Origin: Rhizopus arrhizus
Lineage: Eukaryota; Mucoromycota; Mucoromycetes; Mucorales; Rhizopodaceae
DNA: 64,000 nt
Assembly: GCA_024220505.1 (NCBI GenBank)
Contig: JAKZZE010000001.1
Span: forward strand, 1,302,001-1,366,000
Direction of reading: 5' to 3'
Shown: positions 24,675 to 35,418 of the stretch, piece by piece
Layout of the letters: each line of letters begins with the position of its first letter
How positions within the stretch are numbered: the first letter of the stretch is position 1
Position numbers and translations under genes: made by a program
Notes under the pieces: model-generated
The model's input: only the letters and a program-made list of their open reading frames with translations
Told to the model about the DNA's origin: nothing
Databases searched by the model: none

Positions 24675-25515
24675 ATGGCTGGTATCACTGTAAAGGACGT
24701 CAACGCCCACGGTAAATAACATAAACATATGCTGGTCTAATGGTCTCCAGAGCAAAAAAAAAGAAAAAGATATACAAAAAAAGTACTGAAAAAGAGAGAG
24801 AGAAAAAGAGAGAAGAAAAAAAGAATGTAGCAAATTGGAACATCTTGACATTATTCAATTCTCTTTTCTTTTAACGTACTTTTTTTTTGTTTGTTTGAAT
24901 TATATTGAAACAAAACACTATGTCAATATACTTCTTTTCTCTCTTTTTCTTACAAGCTACTTTTCAGAAAGAAAAAAAAATGCCTATTTGAATATGTGGC
25001 TTGGCTCGACCTATTTACAGCATCCATCTTCTCTAGACAGTAAACTCACACTTTACCTTAGCTTTCATCAAGGCTTATGCTGCTTATCTCAAGCGTACTG
25101 GTAAACTCGAAGTTCCCAAGTGGGTTGATCTTGTTAAGACTGGTACATTCAAGGAGTTGGCTCCCTATGATCCTGATTGGTACTATGTCCGTGCTGCCTC
25201 TGTTGCTCGTCACATTTACATTCGCAAGAACGTTGGTGTTGGTGCCTTGAACAAGGTTCACGGTGGTACTGTCAACCGTGGTTCTCGTCCTTCTCACCAC
25301 GTCGATGCCTCTGGCTCCGTTAACCGCAAGGTCCTCCAATCTTTGGAAAAGATTGGTGTCTTGGAAAAGGACAAGAAGGGGTAAGTTGGATTACAAACAA
25401 TGATAAATAGCAAACTAATTGTTTTTCGTGTAGTGGCCGTAAGATCACACAAGATGGTCAACGTGATTTGGATCGTATCGCTATGACTCTTGCCGAAGAA
25501 TCCGATGAGGAATAA
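24675..25515 (+). CDS. RPS19: 40S ribosomal protein S19 (eS19)
   Basis: Three exons (24675-24711, 25062-25380, 25434-25515) give 145 residues, the normal length of eS19. It is a component of the small subunit head and is needed for late 18S rRNA processing. Recognised by MAGITVKDVNAHAFIKAYA, WVDLVKTG, PYDPDWYYVRAASVARHIY, NRGSRPSHHVDASG and QDGQRDLDRIA. The 350-nt first intron right after the start region is typical of highly expressed ribosomal protein genes. Codon use is more GC-rich in third positions than neighbouring genes, as expected for high expression. Confidence 0.97.
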
Positions 25516-25602
25516 ATAATAAAAAACACTTGTTTCTTGCTTTATAACTATTTTTGTTGCATAATAAAAGTGCACAACTTTATTAAAATAGAGGAATGAT
25601 AG

Positions 25603-26751
25603 TTAAAAGGCCCTTGTATTGTTGTTTGGTGGTGGTAAGATAGGTGGAGATGATGACGGACGATGATTGTTTTCAAACAAGAATTCAGTTAAAGGACGGC
25701 CAATGATATGATTGGCAGGTAATTCTGATGGGGGTAAAGGAGAATCATGTTGTTGTCTTGGTGATGGTGGCAACCGGTAAGATTGCATATACCAATTGGA
25801 TTGATGATTGTCTTGTTTATATACATTTTCATTACTACTACTATTATTCTTCTATGATGTAAATGTTAAGGCAAGAAAATACAGTGAAGTCTAACTTACT
25901 ATACGTTGTTCATTGGCCATATCTGTATAGATCATATATGTAATATATGCATGCATCGCATTTCTTTTTATGCGTGGATTTTGTTTCTATTGAGAAAAAA
26001 TGAGTGAACAAGACGATGAAACAATCATATATTTACCATGGATAAATACTGCCATGAAAATGTATGCTGTGATTCATCCTATAAAAATGTGTCAAACAAC
26101 AATAAGCACACACACACACCTCTTTACCTCTTTCAATTCCATTTCTTCATCTTCGGGTGTTATTGTTCTTGCAGGCATCCACGTGTCAGTTGAAGGCTGT
26201 CTTTGGTTAGGATGACGACGATATAAATCTATTGATGACTTTCTTTTAGTTACACCTAAATAAAAGGGGTTAAAAAAGTGATTAAATATCTAACAACGAA
26301 ATTCTTACTGTGTCTTCTTGATTGTAATTTAATTTCTCTTCTTTTATAAGGTCTTCCATTATATCTTCCTTCATCATCATCAATAACAGCAGCAGCGGCA
26401 GCTAATAACATGATTGGATCAGGTTGTAAGCGTTGATGATTGATTCCGACGTCTCCTTATTTATTTTGAGTAAAATGTCATTTTGACTGAATAATAATAA
26501 TATAATAATAATACCTTTATATTTAAGCGATTCACTGCCTACTTTCAAGTTAATATAAATCATCGAATATGACTAAATAATATATTACCTTTACCTACAA
26601 AGTTATGTAAGCTGGTATCTTGATTGGCTAAATCGATAAGTATACGACTTGCTTCAGCATCTACTTTATTTGAAGAATCAACATCTTCTTCTTGTGTATC
26701 TCTTGTAGAAGAAGAACGAGGTTGTACTTGTGTAGGATATTCTTGTAACAT
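25603..26751 (-). CDS. seven-exon gene of unknown function
   Basis: Minus-strand gene model of 277 residues: exons 26595-26751, 26515-26538, 26309-26455, 26128-26255, 26037-26078, 25900-25986, 25603-25851. All junctions have GT/AG and keep phase, which supports the model although exon 2 is only 24 nt and exon 5 only 42 nt. N-terminus is polar (RSSSTRDTQEEDVDSS) followed by a helix with SRILIDLANQD. The middle has an Ala run next to IDDDEGR and basic KRREIKLQSRRH; then WQYLSMKQNPRIKRNAMHAY and YMIYTDMANEQR, which look like a conserved helical core; the C-terminus is Pro/Ser-rich (RLPPSPRQQ, PSSSPPILPPPNNN). I do not recognise the family. Composition suggests a nuclear or scaffold protein, but that is a guess. 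Its 3' end lies 88 nt from that of eS19. Confidence 0.65.
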
Positions 26752-26895
26752 AATAATAATAAAATAAAAAGAAGAAGAAAAGAATAATGAAAAAGACAAT
26801 GTATCTTTCTCTCTTTCTTTAACTGGTTATGTGTGAGTTTAAAAATATTGATACGTGCGTTGTGCAACTATTCCTTTTTACGTCACTCACTCATA

Positions 26896-26961
26896 CAGTG
26901 CTTCCAAGAAGTAAGGTCACAGCCAATCAAAATCAATGTCACTAGCCAAATAAAAATAATG
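26896..26961 (+). repeat. left terminal inverted repeat of the 5-kb mariner element
   Basis: Sixty-six bases matching the reverse complement of 31880-31945 with one mismatch. Starts CAGTG directly after TA. Contains AGCCAATCAAAATCAATG, a motif repeated inside the right end. Confidence 0.92.
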
Positions 26962-27017
26962 GTTCTTTCACGAACTTAAACGTTACACACACTTCGACGA
27001 AAACAACTGTACTAATA

Positions 27018-28247
27018 ATGCCACCTGGCTCTACTAATCCAACCAACATTACGACTGCAACGAGTTCTCTGACTTTAGAGGAAATAGCAGACTTGCTTGT
27101 AAAGTTTGAAAGCTGCCGCAAAGTATTAGCTTGCCCTCAATGTACGAAAAAAGGAGTCTTTCGCCGCAATGGCAGTACTAAGTCTGAGCCTCCACAACCT
27201 GTTTTTCGCTGCAATGGCTGTGGAGTCAGCTATCGAGCTGCTACTATGAGATCCATTGTCCTTTCTTGCCTTCCTGCTTCCTCTCACATGTCTCCCATTG
27301 AGGAGAATATCGAAACTTCCAGACGCAATAATGAAGCTCCGACCAGCTCACAGAACTCACCCAGTGAAGATATCCACACTCTGTTAAGCATGATCCAACG
27401 CCTCACCAACGAGCTTGCCGCTGCCAGATCCGAAATCGAACAACTTCGTGCAACTACCGTACAGCTACAAAATCAGTTAAATCAGGTAAACCCAACCACC
27501 AATCAGCCTACAAGCACCTTAACAGCAAACGTTCAATCTTCACTTGATTTCCCAGAACTCACCACAGTCTCCGCACCTTGGCGTAACCCCGAACAGGTCA
27601 GTCGACTCAAAGAGGGTTTGCTACAGAAATAGCAACAAAGACGTCAACAACGCCAGGAGGCTGCTGCAAGACTTCTACAACCACTATCAGAGAACCAGGG
27701 CTTTCAGTATCTCTACCTTCCGACCAAGGCGCGAGTTCCTGTTGGACAACTACGATCTCGACTGCGTAAACTTGACATCAATAACAACCGCATCCTCGAT
27801 ACCCACTATCCTGATCGAAATGTCGTCGCTCTTTTGGTACACAATGACTATGTAGATGAACTTAGATCCCACCTCAGGAAATTCAAGGTTACCTTGAAAG
27901 ACGATTTTGATCCCTGCGATCCTATGATCCTACGTGACCCTAGATACTCTGATTCTACAACTGAGGAACGAACTAACATCGTATTCATGCACCATTGTAA
28001 CCGTATGGAACGCGCACTCAGATTTGTCCGTGCTCCAGTCAAATTTGCTGTAGCACGCTATTTCCATACTAAAGGCTGGATCAGTACACAGACCTTGCAG
28101 GAGACCCTTTCCTTTAATCGTCGTGTTAATCACACGCAACCTGAATCCATTTTCTTCGAAGATGACAACATGAGTACTGTGGAAGACCATAATGACACCC
28201 AGTCACACCTCACGGCATCCCATATGGAAGATGATCCTTCCTTATGA
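27018..28247 (+). pseudogene. zinc-ribbon/coiled-coil protein, ORF1-like, with one in-frame TAG
   Basis: One frame of 410 codons, open except for TAG at 27630-27632 after codon 204. The first part has a zinc ribbon (CPQC ... FRCNGCGVSYRAATMRSIV, residues about 37-77), then a polar linker and a coiled coil (LLSMIQRLTNELAAARSEIE, about 120-150). The part after the stop continues with Gln/Arg-rich QRRQQRQEAAARLLQPL and a folded-looking region to the end at 28247. The layout of zinc finger, coiled coil and basic segment resembles ORF1 proteins of Mucoralean LINEs; that comparison is from memory. It begins only 56 nt inside the left inverted repeat. It could still work if the stop is read through or if translation restarts; otherwise it is a young pseudogene. 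Confidence 0.6.
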
Positions 28248-28287
28248 GTACCATTAAGATTTCTCTTTTCAACGCCACATAGGCAAA

Positions 28288-29895
28288 ATGGTGGTTGAAA
28301 AAGTAGCAGATGGGTTCTGTTGCCCTGTTTGTGACCGCCTATACAAGTCAACTGTTGGTTTCAGAAATCATCTGGCAGTTCACGGTCTTTGCATTTCACT
28401 TCCTGCAGATCAAAAAATCATTCATCCCAGAAATAGCAGTGGTGGTAAATCATCTGACGACCTCGTGGAATCCGGTAAACTGAGCGCTCACGACATTGCT
28501 GTCCCTGCAAGTGAACAGTTCGACGGTGCTTCAGCAACATGTCTCACGCAATCAACGTTAACATCAAAGAAAAGGAAGTGTTTGGACTATGAATCCACCA
28601 TTTTGGCAAATTGCGATGCGTTGCCTGAAACCGAAGAAACAAAAGTGGACAAGCTGTCTATCGCCAGACTGGGTCGCTGGACGCCTATCACTCTCTCGGC
28701 ACCTGCTCGACAATATCACTTCTTAGCTTCTCCAACTACTGTAAGCGCAATAATGGAAGATCCGGATGCTGGTATGTGGTATATGCCGTTGAGGGTGTCG
28801 CCCAGCCATAGCTTTGAAGCAATAGATGGGGATATACTTGTACAAGCTGCTTTAATGAAATCGTAAGTCAAATTTTGTGTCTTGTATGTTTTTGTCATTT
28901 GAAAATCGACTGATCTTTAATTTCTTTTTAGGAAAATGGGCAAGCATTTGTTAAGAAACCGTTATGTGGAGTTTACCAAGGAAGATGGCGTTTTATTGAA
29001 CAAAGATTGGCTTCTTTACCCTGAAATGCGATACGTATGCTCTCAATTGTTGGCTGGTGCTATCCTTGAAAGCAATTCCCAGTCCCTTCTTGTCAACACA
29101 GTTGAACCCTATGGCCGATACGCATTGGATGATGCTCATCACGAACGTCGGTTCACGCCTGCTTCTTCCACATTTCCGACCAGTGAAACGCCGTATGGTT
29201 ACGTGCACGTGGTTTTGCTGTCATCGATGGAAAATGGCCAAAATAAACTCCACATTTCTAGCCGAGCCTGCGATCTTTTGATAACTTCCAGCTTGCGAAT
29301 TGACCAAGTTTCGGTGAATCTAGGGCCTGAGACAAGTCATTTCACATCCTGCTCTGGTACGCGTATATTCTTGGATAAGAAATCCCGACAGCAAGCTCTT
29401 GATTTGATGACAGGCGACCATTACTGTGAATCGCAAACGATGCCGTTCTTATACCAGCTCAAGCAAATTCGATCCAAATTTCACCATCTCTCTACGTATA
29501 CTCGCTGTCGAGCATCATCGGATTTTAGTTCAAGGCTTGAATTTCAACCATGCACGATTTGGACTCTCTCGGATCAAGACTCAACTCAGCACAGTATGTC
29601 TCAAGAGAAGTTGACGTCAATGGTTTTTCAAAAAATTGCCACGCAAGTCGTACGTAATGGTGTCAAAGCTTTGATCAAGTCGGATGATCTGGAAACAATT
29701 CGATCTCGTGCAACAGGAACTACTGTGGACAACTTCATCCGGAGGATACAGGAGCTGGGAAACGAATTGCAAATTATTGGCAACGTTCCTTTGAACAATA
29801 TTCTTACTGATATGACAGGACTCATGACCAGTGGATTACGAAAAAACAACGATCGAAAGATCGAAGCCATTACCAAGGAAGCATACCAGTGTTAG
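28288..29895 (+). CDS. C2H2 zinc-finger protein carried in the mariner element, function unknown
   Basis: Two exons (28288-28862 and 28932-29895, 69-nt intron, phase 2) give 512 residues. A single C2H2-type finger lies at the N-terminus (CCPVCDRLYKSTVGFRNHLAVH, shown here only by its C-x2-C and H-x3-5-H anchor residues), followed by a Ser-rich linker with KKRK. The rest is a globular-looking region with LGRWTPITLSAP, KHLLRNRYVEFTKEDG and a C-terminal helical part. I do not recognise it. No nuclease, RT or helicase motif is visible. Location between the mariner repeats, on the strand opposite the transposase and just 40 nt after the ORF1-like frame, suggests that it travels with the element. 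Confidence 0.65.
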
Positions 29896-30414
29896 TAAAG
29901 AAAAAATCATTTATTTCGAAATTCATTGGGTTGTTTGAAATAAATTCTCTCTCTCTCTCTTTCAAAAAAAAAAAATTTCAACCCACCGTCCGATAAAATA
30001 AAAATGACCACGTCTAATGAAACTAAAAGAAAGTCAAATAAGTTTCAATGATTGTCATGAAAAATTTGGTTCACAAGATCTATCTCAAAAATTTCAAAGA
30101 ATTCTTTCTTGATCATGTTCATTCCCAAAGCCAAACGTCATTACAGTATAAATATGACATTGTGTCAATTAAACTTTGTAAATGGAACGAAAAGTAACTC
30201 ATTATCGACTTGAAGGGAATTGAAACGTTTGCCTTCCAAAATCATTAACAATTTCCAAACATACTTGCGTATTAAATTGTCCTGTTAAATCCGATAGATC
30301 CATTCGAACAGGTTCCAGTTTCGCCAAGGATAAAAAAAAAATCAGGAACGAAGAATAAGACAAAAACGATTATGTTTTTTTTTTTTTGGTCTTGCCACTC
30401 ACCGTTTTGGGTCA
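29896..30414. other. non-coding spacer inside the mariner element
   Basis: About 520 bases between the convergent cargo gene and transposase gene. Contains CT microsatellite (29946-29962) and short A and T runs. Probably the two 3' UTRs. Confidence 0.5.
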
Positions 30415-31695
30415 TTACATAGGTTGTCTGTTTCGACATTTGTCCCAACACTGATAAGAATGCGAGACGAATCCTTTGAAATGACTTTGCTTCACACTGT
30501 TGCAGGCTTCTGTAATTCTCTTGGACAAAGTGTCTTCCTGCAAAAACCTATGACGCTTGACCTTACTCTTTGCTACTGCCCAGAATTGTTCAATTGGGTT
30601 AAGTTCAGGAGAGTAAGTAGGAAGATAGACACATTTATATCCTCGATACTCAATATACTTCTTTATGTTTTCATGGGTGTGAATTGGTGCATTATCCATA
30701 ATGATATGATAGCCTTTCATATGTGGGTGTTTGTCCATTTCATCGAGTGTCGTTTTTAAGAAACTGATATAGTGACCAGTAACAGTCCCTGAGCTTAAGT
30801 ATCCATCAGCTTTTCTCTTCTTCGCAGGTCTAGGTTTTTTTACGACGACGGTAATCAAACCCGAGGCAGAAATAGCACCCAGTATAGATGTTGTATTTGC
30901 TCTTGTAGTCGGCCTGGTAACAATAGCGCGAGTGCCTTTATTGGACCAGGCTCTTGAACGTTTCATATTTATATCAAAAGCAGACTCATCAAGAAACACG
31001 CAATTCGTCAGAAAGTTCATGTCTGTATTTTCCCATTTGCAAACCCAATTGTGCCTCTCTTCAATCTTTGCTGGACTGTTTCTCTCAATAGAATGAAATT
31101 CTGCTTTTTTCAACGAAAGGTTGCATTCACGCCTCATAAAGTTATTAACAGTGCTGCGTGATACTTTTAGATCATGAAATTGCTTCAATAAATGCTCAGT
31201 TACTTCAATAACAGTAGCAGAGGGATTAGCATCAATGAAGTTGATAACAGTCGTTTTATGTTCTTTAGTTAAGATACACTTACGACCTACTTTTTTACAG
31301 CTATCAAAAATACCGTCAGGGCACGCATTGTACTGGCTCACCCATCTATAAGCTGTTCGAGGGTGAATGCCCAACTGCTTTGCTGCTGCTGCTGCAGTCA
31401 TACACTTTTCAATCTTCAGATCGAAAAACCTAACTTTATCCTGAACTGTATAGCGCACATATTCTCGTTTTGGTTTTGCCTCCTTCATATGAACATCTTC
31501 ATTTTTTGGCTTTTCCAACATCGGATAAGTCATAGAAGATTCATTGGGGACTGCATTTCCCAAGTACTCTGTGTGAGTAGCAATAGTCTTAACAATAAAT
31601 TCATTCTGATCAACAATGTAGTCCATGGGCTCAGGACCACCGTTCTCATCAACAACATTCCCATGTCCATCTTCATATAGAAATATCGTACTCAT
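30415..31695 (-). CDS. DD34E Tc1/mariner-family transposase, open frame
   Basis: Uninterrupted 426-residue frame; the ATG at 31695 (MSTIFLYEDGHGN) is preferred over an upstream in-frame ATG at 31776 because the intervening residues are a Phe/Leu-rich tract that is probably UTR or intron (a GTGAGT lies there). Two N-terminal helix-turn-helix units (AAAAAKQLGIHPRTAYRWV and the region around SRSTVNNFMRR) bind the terminal repeats. The catalytic triad is D236 (CVFLDESAF), D334 (IIMDNAPIH) and E369 (SPELNPIEQFW), with 34 residues between the last two. A KKRK patch may act as nuclear signal. It is the only one of the three transposases here that is not broken. Confidence 0.93.
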   Translation of the reverse strand: MSTIFLYEDGHGNVVDENGGPEPMDYIVDQNEFIVKTIATHTEYLGNAVPNESSMTYPMLEKPKNEDVHMKEAKPKREYVRYTVQDKVRFFDLKIEKCMTAAAAAKQLGIHPRTAYRWVSQYNACPDGIFDSCKKVGRKCILTKEHKTTVINFIDANPSATVIEVTEHLLKQFHDLKVSRSTVNNFMRRECNLSLKKAEFHSIERNSPAKIEERHNWVCKWENTDMNFLTNCVFLDESAFDINMKRSRAWSNKGTRAIVTRPTTRANTTSILGAISASGLITVVVKKPRPAKKRKADGYLSSGTVTGHYISFLKTTLDEMDKHPHMKGYHIIMDNAPIHTHENIKKYIEYRGYKCVYLPTYSPELNPIEQFWAVAKSKVKRHRFLQEDTLSKRITEACNSVKQSHFKGFVSHSYQCWDKCRNRQPM

Positions 31696-31879
31696 GTTGA
31701 ATCGTAAAGTTTTGAAAAAGAAAAAAAACAAAAGGAAAAATGCACTCACTGTCTGTTTATATTTTTCAGGTGCCAAGAATCATGGTGCCTGATTTCTAAG
31801 CAGGCGCAAGTGACAACATTTCTAAAAATATGACATTGATTTTGATTGGCCAATGACATCAATTTTGGCTGACCAATGA

Positions 31880-31945
31880 CATTATTTTTATTTGGCTAGT
31901 GACATTGATTTTGATTGGCTGTGACATTACTTCTTGGAAGCACTG
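31880..31945 (-). repeat. right terminal inverted repeat of the 5-kb mariner element
   Basis: Partner of 26896-26961. Immediately inside it (31823-31879) the motif TGACATTGATTTTGATTGGC and variants with CCAATGACATTA recur, giving the right end extra subterminal copies of the presumed transposase-binding sequence. Confidence 0.9.
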
Positions 31946-31947
31946 TA

Positions 31948-33723
31948 CTTGCCCCTCAATATATCACTCATATTGTCATAGCAACTGAATTATACTAAGC
32001 TTTTTCTTTTGAGTTTGAAAAAGGTTTACTTGAAGGTTTTTATTTTCCCAATGGTTAGCATTTTACTTGTATAACTATCGATCATCACTAGCTACTTTAA
32101 TTATCGACGTAAACGAGTTGTTCGCTTTCTATTGCTTTGGTGAATAATTATTAAATAAATTATTCACCAGACCTGAGAAAGCCAATACCATATTCTTTGA
32201 GGTTAATGGGAGCATTGGTTCAAAACGGCATAAAAGCCTTTCGTTCAAAAATGGAAATTGAATTTTAAATAGGAGGCCGCATGTTTCAACTACAGTGTCT
32301 TCATTTCACACTCAGTCAAAGTAAAAATGATTTCAGATAGGTTATTTCAGACAATGTTTTTTTTTTTTTTTTTTTTTTTTTTAGACAACGAGAGCTGTTT
32401 TCAGACATACTAAACGTTGAAGTGTATTAGTTATGTAGCAAATCATAGTTTGATGATGGATATTTTTACCAGTAAAATCAAAGCTTTCTTAAGAAAATAC
32501 ATCTTCATACTCAGCAACATCAACTATTGGGAACTAATTGGTCAATAGCATACGTCGTTCTATTAGAGAGCAACCAAAGCAGTTACCTCACGTCAGTAAT
32601 AAAGCTAAATTAGCGGATATTCCAATCATTCTCACAAAAGAAACATTATGAATCCAATTGCAAGGTCAACAAACCTTTAAAAAAAGAGCAGAGTAGCCAA
32701 AAACATTGAACATGGTAGTGTTTGTCATGTTTTGACATGTCAATAAGATACAGTCTTATCGTTCTGGACTAAATCTTTACAAATGAGTTTGAATAAGAAT
32801 AGATCCTGATAATTATCACTGCCCTAAACAGCCAAGTCTCACTTTCATCTCAACAGTTGATTATTAACATCAGTTTATAAAATACTCTTAATGTCAAATC
32901 ATATCGGTCGTAACTACCTTTTGTCATCTAATCTCAGGTCTTGCTTAACTAATAAAAATAGTCTTGAAATCTTTCTTTAATAAAAGTATTCGACTTTAGA
33001 ACTATTGTTCGGTCTCGTTAATTCTTCTTTGTCTTATTTTGTAATATCTAAAACACTTCAGTGTTTTTCAAGTTGTACGCTCTCGACAAGTACAGATAAA
33101 AGTTTCGCGCACCAAGCAGAGAAATCTGAAAAGCTTACTCTTTTATCCATATTTCAAACTACCAAATGAAATAGGGAAATTTGTAGGACTATAAGGACCC
33201 TATTTCTTTTGATTTGATAAATCAATATGTGTAGTTTAAAGCAGAGCGAGACAGCCGCTCAAGTTTTGAAATATGACTTGAATCACAGTCATATCCAAAA
33301 GCATTTCATTGATATCTTTAATTTTTCACCACTTTTTCCTTGAAAAAATTTACCCTATCAAATTATTCTGTCTAATAAAGCAATTAATTATTTAAAAGGT
33401 GTAGAAAGAAGCGCATTCAGATTGAAAGCAGTAAATTTACAAAATACTATCTTTTTATTATGTTGAATGTTACTTAATATATTGTAATGATAGCAACTGA
33501 ATCAGTACTTGCAAACAAAGGCAGCTTGATATTAGTATTATTTTTTTTTTAAAAAAAAAATTATGAAATCTAAAATTGTATCTTGTTGTATTGCAAATCC
33601 ATTTAATCAAAATATTAACGTATAGTGTATATGTTTGAGGTCAAAGAAGACGAAAAGAAAAGACTAAGGATGATAATGAAGCCAAAACTGAAAAAAAAAA
33701 GAAAAAATTAAAAACGTCAGCGT
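31948..33723. other. intergenic, AT-rich
   Basis: About 1.8 kb with no supported gene. Has T24 (32359-32382) and a perfect T/A hairpin near 33541-33560. Likely old, unrecognisable repeat debris. Confidence 0.5.
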
Positions 33724-35280
33724 TTGGATAATGAAAAATCCAGCAGTGATATCTCATCAGTTTCAAGAAGTACGTCTTGCGGTCAACTAAGACATGCTAA
33801 CGCAAAGGAGTGTAAAAGCTACAAGCCGACCCTTAATGGGTTTTTAAACAATCACTTTGGTGGTCAATTCGAGCGCTTCACTCGTAAAGTATGCTTAAAA
33901 TCTTTTATAGACCAACATATTAAGATGGTTTTGATGATAAAGTCACAAAACATAGTGAGTTCACTAAAAATGTCATCTTTCGTGCTCAGGTATTTTTAAA
34001 AAGCTATGTAGTTCAATGTCAAGCCTTTAGCGCTTTGGATGTCATAAACCAACAGAATTTTTAATACTCAAGCTGTCAATTGATAACAGGTCAATATGTA
34101 ACAAACAAGGCCTTTGTTTCGAACGGAATAGCTCTTGCTTTCAATGAAATGAAGTGTCAATACCCACAACTTGTCTATTCTTTGAAAGACCATCCCATCA
34201 AAGGATATAGCGATTCATTATCTGCAGCTTGTACTGATGTTTCAACATTTTGCTTAAAGCATATTGCTGAAAATTTTAAAAGAGCCTTGTATTACTTGTA
34301 CATTATTCTTAAGAAGCTCTTGATGTAATGACTATTGAATATACAAATCGAGTACTTGAAATATACCAGGAACTTAAAAATCAATTTTCCAGTTTTGCCA
34401 AATATTTAACTTTCATTACCTCGTCCACCAAGCTTGTACCTGCTCTGGCTTTTGTAGTCGACGAACTTGAGGAAGTTTGTAAACGCAGTTCCAAACAATC
34501 TGAAATAACTAGGGTTTTTTCCTTTAATGCCTACCCCAGATTTACATTAAAGACCTGCTATCATCAATCCAAAATCTCTCGCTATAATTACCAAACTGAA
34601 GATCGATACAAGCTGTAAAGAAAATGTGAACAGTTTTATTCCACTTTTGATTCCAGTACCTTTGAATATCGAAGATAAAAACTGAAATATTTGTACATCA
34701 ACCTAAATACATACATACGCTTATCTTTAGTCTTGAGCAGCTGTTATCAAGTGACATTACTGAACGTTTCACATGTTGTATTCACACGGATGGTTACAGT
34801 GTGTGCTTATATTCGCCATAAAGGCAAATAATAATGTAATTAACAACAATGTTTTTTCAATCTGAAGGGCTTTCATACTGTTTAAATAGATAAATACTTT
34901 ACGCCATGCACAGTTGATCTGGAAAGAAAGTACGTCTTCACAGTAACCACTACTCACTCGTTAGAAGAGAAGGAGATAAGACTCTGTAGTACCAAGGAGA
35001 GAGCGTTCTATACTAGTACAGCAAGAAGAGCAGCTTATATGGAAAAATTGAAAGTTAAAAAAAAAACATTAAAGATATTGAAACAAATACGCCGACAATT
35101 AAAATGATTAACGAGCAAAAAAACGGGTTAATACATTCACTATGCACTACACCATTTAACTGCTTTATTCAGTTTTTATAATCAAAAGTCTCCTGCCTTC
35201 TGTTTCCGCAATTATCAAAGAATACAGAGAGCAAATTCAGAAGCTGCTAATATTTTATTGAATGGTGGCAAAAGGTAACC
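33724..35280 (+). pseudogene. Fanzor-like (TnpB-related) gene relic A, C-terminus missing
   Basis: Frame fragments in plus orientation line up in order with the other two Fanzor-like relics. N-terminal part: FTRKVCLKSFIDQHI, then YPQLVYSLKDHPIKGYSDSL and HIAENFKRALYYLYIILKKL, which parallels AHFGNRLRGLINKLLKKK of relic B. The wedge/RuvC-entry motif IHTDGYSVCLYS (about 34778-34813) matches KSDGFSV of C and ETDGIGA of B. RuvC-I is degraded to TVDLERKYVFT near 34910-34940 (intact family: LDPGRK). Then CSTKERAFYTST, and FYNQKSPAFCFRNYQ...ANILLNGGK (35173-35272) parallels FYGKDTAYHRFQLYQ...ANMLTRG of C. Several frameshifts and stops. No RuvC-III or zinc finger follows. Assignment is by motif order and similarity between relics, so moderate confidence. 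Confidence 0.5.
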
Positions 35281-35418
35281 TAAATAAAAATTTCGTTTAG
35301 TACATCTATTATTGTCGCTTTGTACTTGTTTTAATGTAATACCTGTATTAAATGACCAAAGCGATAACCTTGGTGGAGAATTTTTTGTAATTTTCCTACT
35401 TTTGTTCTACTTAGATGA

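Larger units (their letters stand above)
26896..31945. mobile_element. complete Tc1/mariner element with cargo genes, 5.05 kb
   Basis: Bounded by 66-bp terminal inverted repeats that start CAGTGCTTCC and differ at one position, and by a TA duplication (26894-26895 and 31946-31947), the hallmark of Tc1/mariner insertion. It contains an open DD34E transposase on the minus strand near the right end and, on the plus strand, two further genes (27018-28247 with one stop, and 28288-29895). Single-gene members of this superfamily are usually 1.2-2.5 kb, so this one is about twice that or more. The near-perfect repeats and open transposase suggest recent activity (inference). Confidence 0.9.

Noticed and set aside
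27630..27632. TAG reassigned to Gln in this organism
   Set aside because: Intact trehalose synthase ends in TAG at 3744-3746 and no intact gene here carries an internal TAG; only mobile elements do.
31696..31776. Upstream ATG at 31776 as transposase start
   Set aside because: The added residues are a Phe/Leu-rich run with an internal GTGAGT; related relics begin at the position equivalent to 31695.
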